Notes: generated from the sequence alone by a model not told the origin. 33,098 nucleotides of DNA from Oscillospiraceae bacterium (GCA_017399765.1 JAFQBH010000023.1:1-33098); one strand, 5' to 3'. Shown: positions 15,695 to 23,836, counted from the stretch's first letter. Numbers and translations are program-made.

Positions 15695-16771
15695 TTATTC
15701 CCTGTATCCCTTTTCAAAATCCACCATGCACTCTGCAAGGCATTCAACGCCTTCAATCGGCATTCCGTTATAAATGGAAGCTCTGATTCCTCCGACGGAA
15801 CGGTAGCCCGCAAGGCTTATCATTCCGCGTTTTTTTGCCATTTCGAGGAATGCATTGGTGTTTTCTTCGTCGGGAAGGGTGAAGGTTACGTTCATAATGG
15901 AACGGCAGTCCTTTTCGGCAATGCCTTTATAAAGTTTGGAACTGTCGATAACGTCATAAAGTATCTGTGATTTCTTTTCATTGAGTTTTTGAAGTTCGGA
16001 AACACCGCCCTGTTCTTCAACCCATTTGTAAACAAGTCCGCACATATAAATTGCAAAAGTCGGCGGAGTGTTGAGCATTGAACCGGTTTTATCCATGGTT
16101 TCATAGCGAAGAAGAGAGGGAACAACCGGGTCGATGTCAGGAAGAACGCTTCCGCGTTTGAAAATTGCAACGGCAACTCCGGCGGGACCCATGTTTTTCT
16201 GTGCTCCGGCATAAACAAGGGAATAATCTCTTACGTCGATTTCGGTTCCGAGAATTCCGGAAGTCCAGTCGCCGATAAGAGGAATGTTTCCGTGTTCCGG
16301 AAGTTTGCGGTACATGGTTCCGCTTGTGGTGTTGTTTCCGGTTATATGAAGATATGCGGTTCCGGGAAGGATCATGTCCTCGGTAATTTCCGGAACGCTT
16401 GTTTTTGTATCGGTAATTTTATAAGCGTCGCACCATCGTGAAGCCTCTTCAAAAGCTTTTTTTGAAAAAACTCCGTTAACGGCATGAGCTGCTTTCTGTC
16501 CCTGACGGGCATAGTTCATTGCGGCCATTGAAAACTGCATTGTTGCTCCGCCCTGACAAAAAACAACCGCATAATCGTCCGGAATGTTCATAATCCGGCG
16601 AAGGGTCGCTTCGGTTTTCTCAATAATTTCTTCGTAGGGTCGAGATCGATGGCTCATCTCCATAACGCTGCAGCCGGCACCGGGATAACAAAGCAAATCG
16701 CGCTGAGCTTCTTCAAGAACAGAAAGCGGAAGAGCCGCCGGGCCTGCTGAAAAGTTGAACAATCTTTCCAT
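15695..16771 (-). CDS. serC: Phosphoserine aminotransferase
   Basis: This 358-residue PLP enzyme converts 3-phosphohydroxypyruvate and glutamate to O-phosphoserine, the second step of serine synthesis. It begins with the family hallmark FNFSAGPAALP and holds the PLP Lys in YAGAQKNMGPAG (near residue 190). The C-terminal block SLAGYRSVGGIRASIYNGM is also present. The ATG at 16771 gives the standard N terminus. GGAGGT lies 12 nt upstream, a longer gap than usual. It is the first gene of serC-serA-DUF1015. No phosphoserine phosphatase gene is in the window. No T-box leader is visible in the 240-bp upstream region. Confidence 0.96.
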   Translation of the reverse strand: MERLFNFSAGPAALPLSVLEEAQRDLLCYPGAGCSVMEMSHRSRPYEEIIEKTEATLRRIMNIPDDYAVVFCQGGATMQFSMAAMNYARQGQKAAHAVNGVFSKKAFEEASRWCDAYKITDTKTSVPEITEDMILPGTAYLHITGNNTTSGTMYRKLPEHGNIPLIGDWTSGILGTEIDVRDYSLVYAGAQKNMGPAGVAVAIFKRGSVLPDIDPVVPSLLRYETMDKTGSMLNTPPTFAIYMCGLVYKWVEEQGGVSELQKLNEKKSQILYDVIDSSKLYKGIAEKDCRSIMNVTFTLPDEENTNAFLEMAKKRGMISLAGYRSVGGIRASIYNGMPIEGVECLAECMVDFEKGYRE

Positions 16772-16933
16772 AAGTTTTTTTACACCTCCGAAAAAATAAT
16801 AATTGCCCTTATAATAATCAGTTTTAAATATAAATTCAAGCATATTATACTATTTTTGTAGGAAATAACGAAAAAGTGGAGAATATTTATTCATATTTAC
16901 AACGGTTTTTAAGTGTTTCTTAAAAATACAGTT

Positions 16934-16950
16934 GTTTTTCGCAGAAAAAC
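16934..16950. promoter_or_regulatory. Palindrome between serC and the second TetR gene
   Basis: A perfect 7-3-7 inverted repeat (GTTTTTC-GCA-GAAAAAC) lies just upstream of the -35 box of the TetR-like gene, in the 240-bp divergent region with serC. It is a candidate operator. Confidence 0.45.
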
Positions 16951-16954
16951 GATA

Positions 16955-16983
16955 TTGTGAAAAACAAATCTTTGTGATAAAAT
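16955..16983 (+). promoter_or_regulatory. Promoter of the second TetR gene
   Basis: TTGTGA at 16955-16960, a 17-bp spacer, and TAAAAT at 16978-16983. It ends 27 bp before the ATG. Confidence 0.6.
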
Positions 16984-17010
16984 AAAATATATGAAAGGGG
17001 CTGATGAAAA

Positions 17011-17598
17011 ATGCCGAAGAAAAATTCCCGCAACACAAAAAGCAAAATCGTCGATGCCGCTTGGCGCCTTTTTTATGAACAGGGCTATGACGACACAACC
17101 GTCGAGGATATAATTTTTGAATCCGGCACTTCAAAAGGCTCTTTCTATCATTATTTTGCCGGAAAAGATGCTTTGCTCAGTTCGCTTTCATATCTTTTTG
17201 ACGAAAAATATGAGGAGATAGAGGAAGAAATTGATCCGGAAATGGGCGCTTTTGAAAAACTTATGTTTTATAATAACGAACTTTTCGGAATGATAGAAAA
17301 CCGGATTTCAATAGATCTTCTTGCCCGGCTTTATTCTTCCCAGCTTATTACAAAAAGCGAAAAGCATCTTCTCGACCGTAGCAGAACTTACTATAAGCTT
17401 CTCCGCAACACTGTAAAAAAAGGTCAGGAAAACGGCGAACTTCGTGATGACGTTACAACGGGAGAAATCGTAAAAGCCTATGCTCTTTGCGAAAGGGCGC
17501 TTCTTTATGACTGGTGCATCTGCAACGGTGAATATGCCCTTCGTGAATATTCAAAACGTATGATGCCGATTTTTATGAGCGAATTCAGAAAGAAATAA
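17011..17598 (+). CDS. TetR/AcrR-family transcriptional regulator
   Basis: The 195-residue regulator has a textbook TetR helix-turn-helix (about residues 12-58): AAWRLFYEQGYDDTTVEDI, then SGTSKGSFYHYFAGKDALL. The C-terminal ligand-binding helices are divergent. GAAAGGGG precedes the ATG by about 10 nt. It is transcribed alone, divergently from serC, and ends at a strong terminator. Its target is not clear: no transporter is next to it, and the downstream lipoprotein gene lies beyond the terminator. Confidence 0.9.
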   Translation: MPKKNSRNTKSKIVDAAWRLFYEQGYDDTTVEDIIFESGTSKGSFYHYFAGKDALLSSLSYLFDEKYEEIEEEIDPEMGAFEKLMFYNNELFGMIENRISIDLLARLYSSQLITKSEKHLLDRSRTYYKLLRNTVKKGQENGELRDDVTTGEIVKAYALCERALLYDWCICNGEYALREYSKRMMPIFMSEFRKK

Positions 17599-17599
17599 G

Positions 17600-17631
17600 A
17601 AAATCCCATGGCTTTGCCATGGGATTTTTTA
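17600..17631 (+). terminator. Intrinsic terminator of the second TetR gene
   Basis: Stem AAATCCCATGG/CCATGGGATTT with a 5-nt loop, followed by T's. Confidence 0.9.
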
Positions 17632-17686
17632 ATAATGATGCAACAAAAACAGAAAAATTTTGCACTATATAAGCGGAGGTGTTTTT

Positions 17687-18253
17687 ATGAAAAAACTTTG
17701 CCTTATTTTGGTGTTGATTTTGGCTTTCTGTGCCTGTGGAAAGGAACCGGAAAATGAAATTCCTTCGGAAGAGCAAGAACCATCATTTTCGGAAAATTCT
17801 GTAAACGAAGAAGAAAAACCTGCGGAAAAGGAAGAAGATGTTATTTATTTAGGCGGCTGGACTGCAGATTTTAAGCCTTCGGATTTCGAAACAATGGAAG
17901 AATATGAAAAGGCTTTTTTTGATGAATATGTAAAACAGCTTGAGCCTATTGAATTTTTTGAAACGGAAAAAGAATTTCCTGCCGTTATCCTTGAAATATT
18001 TGATTTGATTATGGAAAAAGAACCCTATGAATTTCTGAAATGCAAAAATCTTCTCGGAATAGAAGTTTTCGGTGATGAAAAAGAATTTTTTGTTTCCTAT
18101 CAATATCTTACAAACGAAGGTGCGGAGGAATATCTTAATATAAGAGTACGAAAAAATGAAAACGGAAAATTCGGTTTGCTTCTTCGCGGGGGCGGTGCTC
18201 CGGGCGGACACGGGCTTGAAAAGACGGATATTACCATAGAAGATATGTTATAA
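17687..18253 (+). CDS. Predicted lipoprotein of unknown function
   Basis: The 188-residue protein begins MKKLCLILVLILAFCACGK, a short lipoprotein signal with a lipid-attachment Cys at the end of the hydrophobic stretch, probably the second Cys (CAC). A Glu/Pro/Ser-rich linker follows (about 20-50), then an acidic alpha/beta domain rich in Phe, Tyr and Glu. No family is recognised. The ATG at 17687 follows GGAGGTG. An in-frame ATG nine codons earlier precedes this site and is not used. It is a single gene that ends before a strong terminator and is likely anchored outside the membrane. Confidence 0.8.
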   Translation: MKKLCLILVLILAFCACGKEPENEIPSEEQEPSFSENSVNEEEKPAEKEEDVIYLGGWTADFKPSDFETMEEYEKAFFDEYVKQLEPIEFFETEKEFPAVILEIFDLIMEKEPYEFLKCKNLLGIEVFGDEKEFFVSYQYLTNEGAEEYLNIRVRKNENGKFGLLLRGGGAPGGHGLEKTDITIEDML

Positions 18254-18327
18254 ACAAAATCTGAAAATGGCTGCTGTTCATTAAAGCAAAATACACCAAA
18301 AAAACCGATGATATTTTGTAACTAATG

Positions 18328-18358
18328 CAAAAACCCGCGGAATGCCGCGGGTTTTTAT
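18328..18358 (+). terminator. Intrinsic terminator of the lipoprotein gene
   Basis: GC-rich stem AAACCCGCGG/CCGCGGGTTT with a short loop and trailing T's, 75 bp after the stop codon. Confidence 0.85.
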
Positions 18359-18383
18359 TTCTGCCAAATTGCCAGTTTACATA

Positions 18384-18411
18384 TTGACATTTTTCAGTTA
18401 TTATATATAAT
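18384..18411 (+). promoter_or_regulatory. Sigma-A promoter of pfkA
   Basis: Perfect TTGACA at 18384-18389, a 16-bp spacer and perfect TATAAT at 18406-18411. Together with consensus hexamers this predicts strong, housekeeping expression. Confidence 0.85.
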
Positions 18412-18442
18412 AGCAAATTCTGACAGGAGTGTTTTTTGATAT

Positions 18443-19426
18443 ATGGATAAACATGTTAAAAGAATCGGTATTCTTACTTCCGGCGGCGATGCCCCCGGTA
18501 TGAACGCTGTAATTCGTTCCGTTGTAAGAGCCGCCGCAAGCAAAGGAATTGAATGTCTTGGTATCAGAAGAGGCTATAACGGTCTTATCAATGGTGATAT
18601 AATCCGCCTTGATTCCGACAGCGTTTCGAGAATTATCAACAAAGGCGGCACAATGCTTTATACCGCAAGAAGCGAAGAATTCATGACCGAAATGGGACAG
18701 AACAAAGCCGCCGCAACCTGCAAACAGTTCGGCATTGACGGAATAATCGCCGTCGGCGGCGACGGAACTTTCCGCGGACTTTATGCTCTTTCAAAACACG
18801 GTGTTTCCGTTGTCGGAATTCCCGCAACCATTGATAACGATATCAGTTGCACCGATTACTGCATCGGTTATGATACCGCCGCAAACACCGCTGTTGAAGC
18901 AATCGACCGTCTCCGCGATACAATGCAGTCCCATGACCGTTGTTCCGTTGTTGAAGTTATGGGCCACAGAGCAGGTCACCTTGCTCTTTATGTAGGTCTT
19001 GCAACTTCCGCAACCGCTGTTCTTGTTCCGGAAAAAGAATTCGATTTTGAAAACGATATCGTTGAAAATATCAGAAAAGCAAGACTTAACGGAAAAACCC
19101 ATTTTATGATTATTATGGCAGAAGGCGTTGGAAAAGCAACAAAAATGGGCGAACGCATTGCGGAAGAGCTTGCGCTTGATACAAGAGTAACCATTCTCGG
19201 CCATATCCAGCGCGGCGGAAGCCCCTCAGCCCGTGACAGAGTTACTGCGGCGGCAATGGGTTATGAAGCGGTAAAAGCCCTTGCCGAAGGAAAAACAAAC
19301 CGTGTTATCCGTTCCGTTTCCGGTGAATTTGAGGATATCGATATTATCGAAGCCCTTAATATGAAAAAAGGTCTTAATGAAGAACAGTATGAAGTTCTTG
19401 AGGCGATGACCGGTATTTACCATTGA
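18443..19426 (+). CDS. pfkA: ATP-dependent 6-phosphofructokinase
   Basis: The 327-residue enzyme phosphorylates fructose 6-phosphate, the committed step of glycolysis. It has the ATP loop ILTSGGDAPGMNA (10-22) and GGDGT (105-109), whose last Gly marks the ATP-using rather than the pyrophosphate-using type. The catalytic TIDNDISCTD follows (about 137-146), then MGHRAGHLA and GHIQRGGSPSARDR in the effector and substrate sites. Length matches bacterial PfkA (about 320). AGGAG lies 13 nt before the ATG, a rather long gap. It is monocistronic, with its own promoter and terminator. No pyruvate kinase follows, unlike in many Firmicutes. Confidence 0.97.
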   Translation: MDKHVKRIGILTSGGDAPGMNAVIRSVVRAAASKGIECLGIRRGYNGLINGDIIRLDSDSVSRIINKGGTMLYTARSEEFMTEMGQNKAAATCKQFGIDGIIAVGGDGTFRGLYALSKHGVSVVGIPATIDNDISCTDYCIGYDTAANTAVEAIDRLRDTMQSHDRCSVVEVMGHRAGHLALYVGLATSATAVLVPEKEFDFENDIVENIRKARLNGKTHFMIIMAEGVGKATKMGERIAEELALDTRVTILGHIQRGGSPSARDRVTAAAMGYEAVKALAEGKTNRVIRSVSGEFEDIDIIEALNMKKGLNEEQYEVLEAMTGIYH

Positions 19427-19430
19427 TTTT

Positions 19431-19463
19431 AAAAAGATGCCCCTAAAACGGGCATCTTTTTTT
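19431..19463 (+). terminator. Intrinsic terminator of pfkA
   Basis: Stem AAAAGATGCCC/GGGCATCTTTT with a short AT-rich loop and trailing T's. Confidence 0.9.
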
Positions 19464-19478
19464 ATTTTGTAAAATTTG

Positions 19479-19508
19479 TTGAAATAAAAGGTATTATGGG
19501 TGTATTAT
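19479..19508 (+). promoter_or_regulatory. Candidate promoter of the ydjG-ydjH-like pair
   Basis: TTGAAA at 19479-19484, an 18-bp spacer and TATTAT at 19503-19508, 35 bp before the start codon. It does not resemble a sigma-W promoter, which drives the Bacillus counterpart. Confidence 0.5.
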
Positions 19509-19543
19509 ATAAGCATAGAATCCTTAAACAGGGAGGCGAAGAA

Positions 19544-20656
19544 ATGGCAATAGATATAACTAACCATAAGTGTCCCGCGTGTACCGGACCATTGCATTTT
19601 GTGGGCGAAAGCGGAATGCTTGAATGTGATTACTGCGGAAGCAAATACAGCGTTGAGGAAATTGAAAAACTCTATGCACAAGACGTTGCGGAAGCAGAAG
19701 AGGGCTTTGCAAAAAACGAGGCTAAAAAAGAAAAGGAAAAAGCTGAGTTTGAAGCCATGGGAATGGAATGGAGCGAAGAAGAGGCTAAAGGCATGAAAAC
19801 CTATAGCTGTCCTTCCTGCGGCGCGGAACTTATCTGTGACGCAACCACCGCCGCAACAAGCTGTCCCTATTGCGGAAACCCGACCGTTATTCCCGGACAG
19901 TTCACCGGCGGACTTAAACCGGACCTTGTCATTCCTTTTAAGCTGAACAAAGACCAGGCGGTAAAAGCTCTTGAAAATTACTATAAAGGCAAGATCTTCC
20001 TTCCGAAGGCATTCAAAGAACATAACCACATCGAAGAGATAAAAGGCGTATATGTTCCGTTCTGGCTTTGCGACTGCGAAATGGGCGGAAGCGCAATGTA
20101 TAAAGGCGCAAACGTAAGAAGCTGGCGCGAGGGGGATTATGATATCACCGAAACCACCTATTTCAATGTAATGCGTGAAGGAAAACTCGAATTTGAGATG
20201 ATCCCGGTAGATGCTTCCACAAAGATGCCGGATGCTCATATGGACGCTGTTGAACCCTTCGATTACAGAGAACTGAAACCGTTCTCAACTGCCTATCTTC
20301 CGGGATTCCTTGCGGATAAATATGACGTGAGCCAAGAAGCGAGCATGGAAAGGATTGAAGGAAGAGCAAGAAACAGCATCAAGAGCGAAATGCGTAACAC
20401 CGTAAGGGGATATTCCATGGTAACGACAGAAATGGAAAATTTCGACTTTGAGAACAAAGGCGTAAAATACGCATTGATGCCTGTATGGATGCTGAGCACG
20501 AAATGGAAAGGACAAAACTTCCTTTTTGCCATGAACGGCCAGACCGGAAAGCTTATCGGCGATTTGCCGGTTGATAAAGGCAAATTCTGGGGACTTTTTG
20601 CAGCGATAGCGGCACCCCTTGCGATAATATCCAGCATAATCTGGATTCTTTTGTGA
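19544..20656 (+). CDS. Zinc-ribbon membrane protein, YdjG-like (PspA membrane-stress module)
   Basis: The 370-residue protein opens with a zinc ribbon (CPACTG and CDYCGS, residues 9-31). A Lys/Glu-rich helix follows, then a second TFIIB-type ribbon (CPSCGAEL and CPYCGN, near 88-110). A large soluble domain follows, and one C-terminal membrane segment ends the protein (about 349-370). This layout matches B. subtilis YdjG, which with YdjH and the SPFH protein YdjI recruits PspA to stressed membranes. AGGGAGGCG precedes the ATG at 19544, so the 16 codons before it are not translated. The TPM-domain gene follows after 13 bp. Neither pspA nor ydjI is in the window. Confidence 0.8.
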   Translation: MAIDITNHKCPACTGPLHFVGESGMLECDYCGSKYSVEEIEKLYAQDVAEAEEGFAKNEAKKEKEKAEFEAMGMEWSEEEAKGMKTYSCPSCGAELICDATTAATSCPYCGNPTVIPGQFTGGLKPDLVIPFKLNKDQAVKALENYYKGKIFLPKAFKEHNHIEEIKGVYVPFWLCDCEMGGSAMYKGANVRSWREGDYDITETTYFNVMREGKLEFEMIPVDASTKMPDAHMDAVEPFDYRELKPFSTAYLPGFLADKYDVSQEASMERIEGRARNSIKSEMRNTVRGYSMVTTEMENFDFENKGVKYALMPVWMLSTKWKGQNFLFAMNGQTGKLIGDLPVDKGKFWGLFAAIAAPLAIISSIIWILL

Positions 20657-20669
20657 GAGGGGGCGGCTT

Positions 20670-21467
20670 ATGATGACTAAAAAAATAATCTCGATCCTTT
20701 TCGCAATTATCCTCGTGCTCGGAATGAGCGTTTCCGCCTTTGCCAATAATCAGGGAATATATGTTTATGATGAGGCAGGAATACTTACAAATGATGAAAT
20801 TGAAGAACTGAATGCCAAAGCAAAAGCAATATCAGAAGAATATAACTGCGAAGTTTATGCAATAACTTTTCCAGGTCTTGAAGGCGGTGAAGCATGGGAA
20901 CTTAACGAAATGCTTTACTTTCAGCTTACTGAAGTTTTCGGAGCAAGTGAAGATATCATAATTCTTACTCTTGCAATGGAAGAAAGACAGTATGACATAC
21001 TTGCTCACGGCTACGGAAACACCGTATTCACCGATTACGGAAAAGATGTTATGGCGGAAAGGTTCCTCGATGATTTTGCCAATGACGACTGGTACTGGGG
21101 GTTCAATGATTACCTCGATACCTGCGACGAATTTCTTGAAATGGCCGCAAACGGAGAACCTTTTGACGTTGGTTCGGAAGGGGATTCCTTCGGCGCAAAT
21201 CTTTTCGGAGTTCTTATTGCAACCATAGTTTCCTGTGTAATAGCGCTTGTGGTATGTCTTATTTTCAGAGCGCAGATGAAAACCGCAAGACTTGCGACCG
21301 AAGCGCATGATTATCAGAAAGAGCTTAATCTTACCAATCATTATGACAGATTCAGCCACAGAGATATCCGCAGAGTTTACAATCCTCCGCAGGATAATGA
21401 CAACAAAAGCGGCGGCGGAACAACAATAAACGCCGGAGGTTTTTCTCATAAATCCGGTGGATTCTGA
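20670..21467 (+). CDS. TPM-domain membrane protein, YdjH/YgcG-like
   Basis: The 265-residue protein has a signal peptide (1-25, cleavage near AFA-NN), then an extracytoplasmic TPM domain (about 28-165), beginning with the family pattern VYDEAGILTNDEIEELN. A membrane helix (about 178-198) and a cytoplasmic tail ending in the Gly/Ser-rich TINAGGFSHKSGGF follow. TPM domains bind metal and have been assigned weak phosphatase activity. In B. subtilis the paired YdjH is part of the PspA recruitment complex. It overlaps no neighbour, starts 13 bp after the zinc-ribbon gene with GAGGGGG ahead of the ATG, and closes the operon at a terminator. Confidence 0.85.
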   Translation: MMTKKIISILFAIILVLGMSVSAFANNQGIYVYDEAGILTNDEIEELNAKAKAISEEYNCEVYAITFPGLEGGEAWELNEMLYFQLTEVFGASEDIIILTLAMEERQYDILAHGYGNTVFTDYGKDVMAERFLDDFANDDWYWGFNDYLDTCDEFLEMAANGEPFDVGSEGDSFGANLFGVLIATIVSCVIALVVCLIFRAQMKTARLATEAHDYQKELNLTNHYDRFSHRDIRRVYNPPQDNDNKSGGGTTINAGGFSHKSGGF

Positions 21468-21470
21468 TAT

Positions 21471-21501
21471 ATAAAAAGCAGCCTTTCGGCTGCTTTTTTA
21501 T
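21471..21501. terminator. Bidirectional intrinsic terminator
   Basis: Stem AAAAGCAGCC/GGCTGCTTTT with a 4-nt loop, A's on the left and T's on the right. It serves the TPM gene (+) and the convergent nitroreductase gene (-), whose stop codon it touches. Confidence 0.88.
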
Positions 21502-22007
21502 TTTATATAATGAACTTTTTTCTCATTAAATTGATCTCTTGCTTCCGGTTCTTCGGAAGGATGACCAATGTAGATGATATTGAGAGGAATAAATTTTTCG
21601 GGAAGCGAAAGAGCTTCGCGGACATTCTTTTCTGCGGTTTTCATAGGATGAATCCCGCACCATACGGCGCCAAGTTCCAAATCGACTGCCCGGAGAAGAA
21701 TGTTTTCAGTTGCGGCGCTGCAATCCTGAATCCAGAATGGAGAAAGCTGGGAAGGGAGAGCTTTTGATAAATTTCCGCAAACAACAATCGCAAGGGGTGC
21801 TTCAATTTTTGAATATCTTGCGGCCTTGCGGAGCTTTTCAAGAACTTCCGGCTTTGTTATTACAAAAAATTCCCAGGGAGTTTTGTTGCAAGCGGAAGGT
21901 CCGCTCATTCCCGCATGAAGAAGTTCCAAAACGTTTTCTTCGGAAACCGGTTCGGCGGTGAATTTTCTTACGCTTCTTCTTTTAAACAATGCTTCACTTA
22001 GTTCCAT
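21498..22007 (-). CDS. Nitroreductase-family FMN oxidoreductase
   Basis: The 169-residue protein begins with the FMN-phosphate contacts RRSVRKF (about residues 10-16). It continues with GPSACNKTPWEFFVI (34-48), PLAIVVCG and LGAVWCGIHP. This is the compact single-domain type; such enzymes reduce nitro compounds, quinones or flavins with NAD(P)H. The substrate is unknown. The start at 22007 gives the normal N terminus (MELSEALFKRRS), 13 bp after the stop of the radical SAM gene, with a modest GAAAGAG site. Shared strand and spacing suggest an operon with the radical SAM enzyme, to which it might supply electrons. Confidence 0.88.
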   Translation of the reverse strand: MELSEALFKRRSVRKFTAEPVSEENVLELLHAGMSGPSACNKTPWEFFVITKPEVLEKLRKAARYSKIEAPLAIVVCGNLSKALPSQLSPFWIQDCSAATENILLRAVDLELGAVWCGIHPMKTAEKNVREALSLPEKFIPLNIIYIGHPSEEPEARDQFNEKKVHYIK

Positions 22008-22020
22008 ATTATCAACTCTT

Positions 22021-23709
22021 TCAGTAATAAACTTTTTTGAGCACGAATTTTCCGGTAACGGGGTCTTTGTTTTCATAATCCGCAAAAACTGCGGCTTTTT
22101 CGCTTTCCAAAAGAGAAAAACCTCGTTTGATTCCGGGTTTTCTGCGGTTTTCTTCTTCGGATTCTATTGCAAGACGAATCTTTTTTATTTCCGGATTTTT
22201 GACTTTGAGCACTTCCGGAAGTTTTCCGGAAGAATTTGAGCATAGCCTGTCGCAGATCATTTTATCTTTGAGCACGGATGCATCGATTCCGTCGAGTTTG
22301 GAAAGATATTCAAAAGCCATTTCGGTGTAATCATCAAGCGAAACAAGCGGTTTCGAATGTTCGGATGCATAAATGCCGAATTTTTTGAAAAATTCGAAAG
22401 GCGAAAGCCCGGTTTTTTCAAGAATATATTCAACCGTTCCGATAAATCTTCCGCTGTTGCAAAGACGCTCAAGCGCATCTTCAACTTTATGGAGAAGAGA
22501 AAGGTCTTTCTCGCTTGTCCATTGTGTGGAAATAACTTCATAAGGCGGTTCTTTTGAAAATTCACAAGGGTATTTTTCTGCGTTTTCGCGCATTTGAGCA
22601 CCATGGAGGAGTTTTAAAAACCCAAGCTGGAGCATATTTGAATGCAGGTTATATCCGATATCAAAACTGTGCTCAAAACTTTCCAAATCTTCAAAAGGAA
22701 GCCCGGCAATAAGGTCTATATGGATATGTAAATTACCCGGAATAAGCAGTTTTTTGATATTTTCAATAAGTTTTTCGGTGTTCGTTTTGCGGTTTATATA
22801 AGCAAGGGTTTTTTCGTTGAAACTTTGCATTCCGATTTCAAGCTGAATGGAACCTTTCGGTGCGGAATTGAGGATTTCAATGGATTCTTCGTCAAGAATA
22901 TCTCCGGCAATTTCAAAATGGAAGCATACGTTTTCCGGAATTCCTTTTCCGTGCTCATTTATGACAAATTTCCAAAGTTCTTTCGCCCTTGCCCTGTTTG
23001 CGTTAAAGGTTCTGTCAACAAGTTTAACGGTTTGGGTTCCGCTTTTTGCAAGAAGAAGCATTTCCTTTTTTGCTCTTTCAATATCAAAAAAACGAACTCC
23101 GCCGCATCTTCCGGAAAGGCAGAAGGCACAGGAATAGGGACATCCGCGGCTTGTTTCAAGATAAGCAATCCGCCCTTTAAGCGCTTCAAAATATTCTTCA
23201 CAATAGGGTGAAGGCGGTTCGCCTTCGGCAATAAACGGCTCGTTTATAACAATTTCTTTTCCGTTTCTGTAACAAAGCCCCGGAACAGGGAAGCTCGTTT
23301 CGGAATTAAGCAAATCGCAAAGGAGGGCGAAAGGATATTCTCCTTCGCCGGAAATTAAATAATCACACCAGGAATATTCTTCAAGAACCTCTTTCGGGTT
23401 ATAGGAAACTTCCGGACCGCCAAGAACAATCAAAGAATCCGGAAGGGATTTTTTAAGCATTTCGCCAAGCATTTTTACATGGCTTATGTTCCAGATATAG
23501 CAGGAAAGACCAATTATGTCGGGTTTTTCAAAAACAATTCTTTCAAAAACTTTTTCAATGGGTTCGTTGATGGTTCCTTCAACAACTTTGCAGGAGTAAT
23601 TTCCGGAAGAATAAGTTCTTATTCCGGCGGCAAGGCACCAGGGAGAAAGCGGTGAATGTACATATTTTGATGAAAGGGAACAGAGAACAATTTTGTTGAT
23701 TTTATCCGT
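22021..23709 (-). CDS. B12-binding radical SAM protein (DUF4080 type) with non-canonical start
   Basis: The 562-residue protein has an N-terminal cobalamin-binding Rossmann-like domain (about 1-150; IVLCSLSSKYVHSPLSPW, then VLGGPEVSYNP and YLISGEGEYPF). The radical SAM core follows, with the 4Fe-4S motif C-x3-C-x2-C in SRGCPYSCAFCL (near 188-199), and ends with a C-terminal DUF4080-like region. Homologous N-terminal sequence continues about 80 residues upstream of the first ATG (23472), up to an in-frame stop at 23725-23727. That stretch holds only near-start codons. ACG at 23709 is 7 nt after GAAGGG and fits best. The reaction is unknown. The CDS is dense in GTGCTCAAA copies. A promoter faces it at 23789-23817. 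Confidence 0.85.
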   Translation of the reverse strand, partial: TDKINKIVLCSLSSKYVHSPLSPWCLAAGIRTYSSGNYSCKVVEGTINEPIEKVFERIVFEKPDIIGLSCYIWNISHVKMLGEMLKKSLPDSLIVLGGPEVSYNPKEVLEEYSWCDYLISGEGEYPFALLCDLLNSETSFPVPGLCYRNGKEIVINEPFIAEGEPPSPYCEEYFEALKGRIAYLETSRGCPYSCAFCLSGRCGGVRFFDIERAKKEMLLLAKSGTQTVKLVDRTFNANRARAKELWKFVINEHGKGIPENVCFHFEIAGDILDEESIEILNSAPKGSIQLEIGMQSFNEKTLAYINRKTNTEKLIENIKKLLIPGNLHIHIDLIAGLPFEDLESFEHSFDIGYNLHSNMLQLGFLKLLHGAQMRENAEKYPCEFSKEPPYEVISTQWTSEKDLSLLHKVEDALERLCNSGRFIGTVEYILEKTGLSPFEFFKKFGIYASEHSKPLVSLDDYTEMAFEYLSKLDGIDASVLKDKMICDRLCSNSSGKLPEVLKVKNPEIKKIRLAIESEEENRRKPGIKRGFSLLESEKAAVFADYENKDPVTGKFVLKKVYY

Positions 23710-23735
23710 ATTTATGCCCTTCTTTCAAATAATAC

Positions 23736-23763
23736 TTGAAAATACAGCAGATTGTGCTAAAAT
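23736..23763 (+). promoter_or_regulatory. Promoter of the phosphopantetheinyl transferase operon
   Basis: TTGAAA at 23736-23741, a 16-bp spacer, and TAAAAT at 23758-23763. It lies inside the 5' leader of the divergent radical SAM gene, so the two transcripts overlap at their starts. Confidence 0.65.
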
Positions 23764-23788
23764 GAATTGGATCAGTGGAATTATTATA

Positions 23789-23817
23789 ATTATAACAAGA
23801 TTATAAAAATATGTAAA
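23789..23817 (-). promoter_or_regulatory. Promoter of the radical SAM-nitroreductase operon
   Basis: Minus-strand TTTACA at 23812-23817, a 17-bp spacer and TATAAT at 23789-23794, placing the start about 75 nt before the coding region. It faces the promoter at 23736-23763. Confidence 0.6.
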
Positions 23818-23836
23818 GAAAAAGAGGTGTTCGCTT

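Noticed and set aside
15670-15813. Extended N terminus of serA overlapping serC
   Set aside because: The added 48 residues are the serC 3' end read in another frame. The AAAGGAG site and the family N terminus place the start at 15669.
16772-17010. T-box or other amino-acid riboswitch upstream of serC
   Set aside because: No TGGNACCGCG-type T-box element or stem I features were visible in the 240-bp leader region.
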